Below the pieces are notes generated by a model that did not search any database, was not told the origin of the DNA, and saw nothing but the letters and a program-made list of their open reading frames with translations. Both the position numbers and the translations under genes were made by a program. Shown one piece after another: positions 61,344 through 64,000 of a stretch of DNA of 64,000 nucleotides. How positions within the stretch are numbered: the first letter of the stretch is position 1; each line of letters starts with the position of its first letter. This DNA comes from Nostoc paludosum FACHB-159 (lineage in GTDB: Bacteria > Cyanobacteriota > Cyanobacteriia > Cyanobacteriales > Nostocaceae): the NCBI RefSeq assembly GCF_014698835.1, contig NZ_JACJTU010000001.1, positions 372,001-436,000 of the forward strand. The letters are read 5' to 3'.

Positions 61344-62090
61344 ATGTCACAACCTCTTACAATTACTTCCGAAGATATTCTTAATCAAGTAAAATTATCT
61401 TGCAAAATTCCTGAGATAGTTGAAGACATTATTACTCTTCAAATTATCAAAGATGCGGTAGATAAAGCAGGTATCAAAGTAGAAACTGAAGAACTCCAGC
61501 AAACAGCAGACCAAATACGATTAGCTCAAAAACTCAATAATGCTGATGATACTTGGGCATGGTTAGAAAAACATAGCTTATCTCTCGATAATTTTGAAGA
61601 ATTAGTCTACAACACTGTTATCTCTGGAAAATTAGCTGCTCATCTGTTTGGAGATAAAGTTGAACAATATTTCTTTGAACATCAACTAGATTATGCTACG
61701 GTCTTGCTTTATGAAGTTATTTTAGATGATGAAGATTTGTCCCTAGAACTGTTTTATGCCATCCAGGAAGGTGAAATTAGTTTTTATGAGGTGGCTCACA
61801 AATACATTGAAGATAAGGAATTACGTCGGAAATTAGGTTATCGGGGGAAATTGTACCGTAAAGATTTGAAGGCGGAAATTTCTGCTGCGGTCTTTGCTGC
61901 TAAACCTCCTCAACTTCTCAAACCCATAGTTACTTCTAAAGGGATACATTTAATATTAGTTGAGGAAATCATTCAACCAGAGCTAGATAATAAGCTATCT
62001 CGGCAAATTCTGACAGATTTATTTACTGGCTGGTTGAAGTCACAAATCGAGAAATTTGAATTTCTGCCTGTTCTTACTCCAAAGAAATAA
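61344..62090 (+). CDS. Parvulin-like (PpiC/SurA) protein of the export locus
   Basis: The 248-residue protein has a helical SurA-like N-terminal part (EDILNQVKLSCKIPEIVEDI) and a C-terminal domain similar in order to parvulin: LFYAIQEGEISFYEVAHKYI, LGYRGKLYRKDLKAEI, FAAKPPQLLKPIVTSKGIHL and ILVEEI. The usual GGxLGW pattern is degraded (RKLGYRGK), so isomerase activity is doubtful. It has no signal peptide. AGGAG at 61333-61337 precedes the ATG. Possibly a chaperone for, or cargo of, the C39 exporter; both are inferences from context. Confidence 0.8.
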   Translation: MSQPLTITSEDILNQVKLSCKIPEIVEDIITLQIIKDAVDKAGIKVETEELQQTADQIRLAQKLNNADDTWAWLEKHSLSLDNFEELVYNTVISGKLAAHLFGDKVEQYFFEHQLDYATVLLYEVILDDEDLSLELFYAIQEGEISFYEVAHKYIEDKELRRKLGYRGKLYRKDLKAEISAAVFAAKPPQLLKPIVTSKGIHLILVEEIIQPELDNKLSRQILTDLFTGWLKSQIEKFEFLPVLTPKK

Positions 62091-62392
62091 GCATTTTAGG
62101 GATTAATCAATTAATATGGTCGGTTCGCTAAAGTCTTTTTTACGAACCACAGAGACACAGAGAACACAGAGAGAAGAGAGAGATTGGGTTAAGCATTTCT
62201 TTCTTCTCTTTGCGTCTTTTGCGGTAGCCTGCGGCAAGCCTCTGCGCGTCTAGGTTAAAAAAATTGACTTTGGCAAAGAGTTTTAGCCTTAACTGAACTA
62301 TATTGACTTATAAATAATAAAATATCCAATTAATTATTGTGGACTGGGCATTTTTTCCAGTCCACAAAGTTAGATAATTGATTTGTTGAATT
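62091..62392. other. Convergent intergenic gap with nested dispersed repeats
   Basis: At 62142-62184 lies ACGAACCACAGAGACACAGA and following units; at 62209-62251 its inverted relative TTCTCTTTGCGTCTTTT continues into GCGGTAGCCTGCGGCAAGCC, a second short hairpin nested in it. A further stem (GTGGACTGGGC / GTCCACAAAG) at 62339-62367 could end transcription in both directions (GGACTGG..CCAGTCC is a perfect 7-bp stem). No gene is seen. Confidence 0.55.
62344..62362. terminator. Possible hairpin terminator between convergent genes
   Basis: GTGGACTGG and CCAGTCCAC pair around GCATTTTTT in the stretch 62339-62365. The stem lies after the parvulin-like gene and just beyond the 3' end of the CPBP gene, which converge. 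No strong T-run follows on the plus strand. Confidence 0.5.
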
Positions 62393-63286
62393 TTACTTTA
62401 TAAATGACCTTTTAGAACTAGCATACTCATAAACAAATAGACCGATGTTTACAGCTATTAAAACTAGAAAACCAGCTAATCCTGTAACACCAACTGTTAA
62501 ATCGTTACCTCCTTTAATTGATAAGATAGATAATCCTGCTGTGGCATTTAATGTTCCATGTAAAATGGAAGTAGCAATCACAGATTGGGATTTAAGTCTG
62601 ATATAGCTAAAAATTGGTGATAACAATAGGGTAAAAATTGTCATCATGAATACACCTAATAATGGGTGTTGAGGATAGTTATGCCCTTGGATAATTATTG
62701 GGGCGTGCCATATTCCCCAAATCAAACCGATAAGAACTGAAGACTTCCAAAACCCTAGATAATTAAGTTCTTTTTGCAGCAAACCTCTCCAACCTAATTC
62801 TTCACCAAAAGCTGCAACAGCATTGATGGTTGCACCTGCAATTAAACCTTGTATTAAGCTAATCCAAATCAATGGAATTGGTAAAGCTGCTATTTGAGTT
62901 TGTACCTGCTGCAATTTTTCTGGAGAGAGTACTGTTTGTAATTGTGCAAATAGTCCTGCCATTTCTGGAGAATATTCAACTCCAGGAAAAAGTAGACTAA
63001 CTCCAAAGGTCGTAAATGCTATAGTTGGTGCTAATAACCAGGCTACTAAAAACCACCAATTGAACTTAAAAGAAATACCCAATGGTTTTTGCAATGGTTC
63101 ATGGTAAATTAACTTCTGAATAACTACAGCAACGAGCATGGGAATAAACATATAAGCTGTAGTTACAATCAGCGAACCAGGTACGACCCATTTACCACCT
63201 AAAGCTAGGTACAGAATAACTAATAAATAATTAAAGAAAAAAGTTAAGCCCAAAAAGAGCCAAACTTTTTTGAAATGTCTTTTCAT
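62393..63286 (-). CDS. CPBP family intramembrane protease
   Basis: The protein, 297 residues from the ATG at 63286, has seven or eight membrane helices and the family motifs: GEELGWRGLLQKEL (the EExxxR motif), IWGIWHAPIIIQG (FxxxH-like) and ATSILHGTLNA with a third His. CPBP proteases (bacteriocin-processing or CAAX-like) are often found in peptide export and immunity loci. The start ATG 63286 has GGTGAG at 6-11 bp; the frame is open to 63346. It is between the exporter genes and a second parvulin-like gene, and suggests a role in processing or self-protection (inference). Confidence 0.87.
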   Translation of the reverse strand: MKRHFKKVWLFLGLTFFFNYLLVILYLALGGKWVVPGSLIVTTAYMFIPMLVAVVIQKLIYHEPLQKPLGISFKFNWWFLVAWLLAPTIAFTTFGVSLLFPGVEYSPEMAGLFAQLQTVLSPEKLQQVQTQIAALPIPLIWISLIQGLIAGATINAVAAFGEELGWRGLLQKELNYLGFWKSSVLIGLIWGIWHAPIIIQGHNYPQHPLLGVFMMTIFTLLLSPIFSYIRLKSQSVIATSILHGTLNATAGLSILSIKGGNDLTVGVTGLAGFLVLIAVNIGLFVYEYASSKRSFIK

Positions 63287-63381
63287 AAACTCACCAATAT
63301 ACCTGAGTTTGAGGTAATAATGTCTCGATTGAGGATGCATTGACATAGCTTGATGATTAGATTATATAGATATTTTGTCTA

Positions 63382-63420
63382 AAATTTCCTGGACATTGAA
63401 TATAAATATCCAGGAAATTT
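63382..63420. terminator. 12-bp perfect hairpin, weak terminator candidate
   Basis: AAATTTCCTGGA (63382-63393) and TCCAGGAAATTT (63409-63420) pair perfectly around a 15-base AT-rich loop. It lies just beyond the 3' end of the minus-strand parvulin-like gene and before the CPBP gene. No strong T-run follows in either direction, so function is unsure. Confidence 0.55.
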
Positions 63421-63429
63421 GTGCGATTT

Positions 63430-64000
63430 CTAATTATTTTTAGCTGTTGCCAAACTTTGAGAATCAGAGTGAGTTTGACTCTTTAACCATGTTTGCAGAA
63501 GGAATTCTAGTACTTGCTCTTTGACTTCTCTAAACTCATGAGAAAACCATTTTTCGACTTTGAGAATGTGATAACCTAATTTGGTTTGAATTGGGCCAAT
63601 TACATCACCATCTTTTGCTTCTGCAATAGCTTGTCCCAATTCCGGCAGTAGTTCTGAAACAAAACGAATACCCACAAAGCCGCCATTCTCTTTGGATTGC
63701 TTACCCTTTGAATATTGTAGTGCCAAACTACAGAAGGCAGCCTTATCTTGTTGCAGTGCTTGGACTATTCTCAAAGCTTCTGTTAAATCGAGTACGAGAA
63801 TCTGAGATAAAGCAACGCGTTTAAAAATATAAGGATCGACTAGATATTGGGTATCTATAGTTGAGCCAAATAAACGTTCTTTCAACTTTTGTTTCAGCAG
63901 TGCAACTCTAATACTTTCAGACCATTCTTCTACTTGTAAACGTTGCTGTGCTAGCCATGACAAAGTTTCTGAAGCTGTTAATAATTTGTGATCTTGGCGA
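63430..64000 (-). CDS. Parvulin-like peptidylprolyl isomerase (partial, runs off the right edge)
   Basis: The minus-strand frame is open to the window edge (extra residues RQDHKLLTASETLSWL precede an internal TTG at 63963), so the gene starts outside. The 189 visible residues have a helical SurA-like part (LQVEEWSESIRVALLKQKLK) and a parvulin-like domain: LTEALRIVQALQQDKAAFCS, LALQYSKGKQSKENGGFVG, and DVIGPIQTKLGYHILKVEKW. The GG and GYHIL features fit PpiC better than in the 61344 gene. It is on the other side of the CPBP gene. Likely the second chaperone-like member of the export locus. Confidence 0.83.
   Translation of the reverse strand, partial: RQDHKLLTASETLSWLAQQRLQVEEWSESIRVALLKQKLKERLFGSTIDTQYLVDPYIFKRVALSQILVLDLTEALRIVQALQQDKAAFCSLALQYSKGKQSKENGGFVGIRFVSELLPELGQAIAEAKDGDVIGPIQTKLGYHILKVEKWFSHEFREVKEQVLEFLLQTWLKSQTHSDSQSLATAKNN

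Noticed and set aside
1..64000. tRNA, rRNA or tmRNA genes
   Set aside because: I looked for T-loop and cloverleaf-like signatures in the gaps and saw none; a covariance-model scan would be decisive.

Overview
The window reads as chromosome from a heterocyst-forming (Nostocales) cyanobacterium. Evidence is the many HIP1 octamers (GCGATCGC), arrays of 7-9 bp tandem repeats of the STRR type, a Cph1-type phytochrome with its response regulator, a PatA/PixG-like regulator, an XisH/XisI pair, and above all a block matching the heterocyst envelope polysaccharide (HEP) island of Anabaena, including hepC and hepA.

Layout. 1-181: 3' end of an unknown gene. 568-4089: a complete pqqABCDE cluster for pyrroloquinoline quinone, unusual in cyanobacteria, with a long PqqA precursor. 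4301-6085 (minus): a PixG/PatA-like regulator and a CheY-like regulator. 6910-10624: a TerY-like VWA protein, a PP2C-like phosphatase and a kinase-TM-TPR protein (TerY-P type triad). 11251-37567: polysaccharide island with CDP-glucose synthesis, sugar-modifying enzymes (SDR, C-methyltransferase, RmlC-like epimerase, PhyH-like dioxygenase, SAF-domain oxidoreductase), eight or nine glycosyltransferases, a Wzc-like co-polymerase, HepC, HepA and a Wzy-like polymerase. A strong hairpin terminator closes it at 37607-37637. 37715-43673: Uma2 nuclease, an ATPase/TPR pair, a methyltransferase and a small membrane protein. 44027-50851: PEP synthase, XisH/XisI, a GNAT acetyltransferase, a PMT-like mannosyltransferase and a DUF4058 protein. 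51188-55350: phytochrome, response regulator and a receiver-histidine kinase. 56337-64000: IS630-like HTH protein, a C39 peptidase/ABC exporter with a Crp-like domain, an HlyD adaptor, two parvulin-like proteins and a CPBP membrane protease, which together look like a peptide export locus.

How the genes work together. The 11-37 kb block can build, polymerise and export one polysaccharide. The 56-64 kb block can cleave a leader peptide and export the product, but no substrate peptide is recognisable. The phytochrome and its regulator overlap and form a light-sensing two-component pair.

The most striking feature outside the genes is a family of palindromic composite repeats: a G-rich 7-9-mer array, an AT-rich core, then a C-rich array. 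They fill many intergenic gaps, sit in frame inside two conserved enzymes (PpsA and the PMT protein), and related dispersed repeats supply stop codons and C-terminal residues to several unrelated genes. Three MITE-like elements with terminal inverted repeats are also resolved. Functions were assigned by reading translated sequence and motifs; no database search was run.
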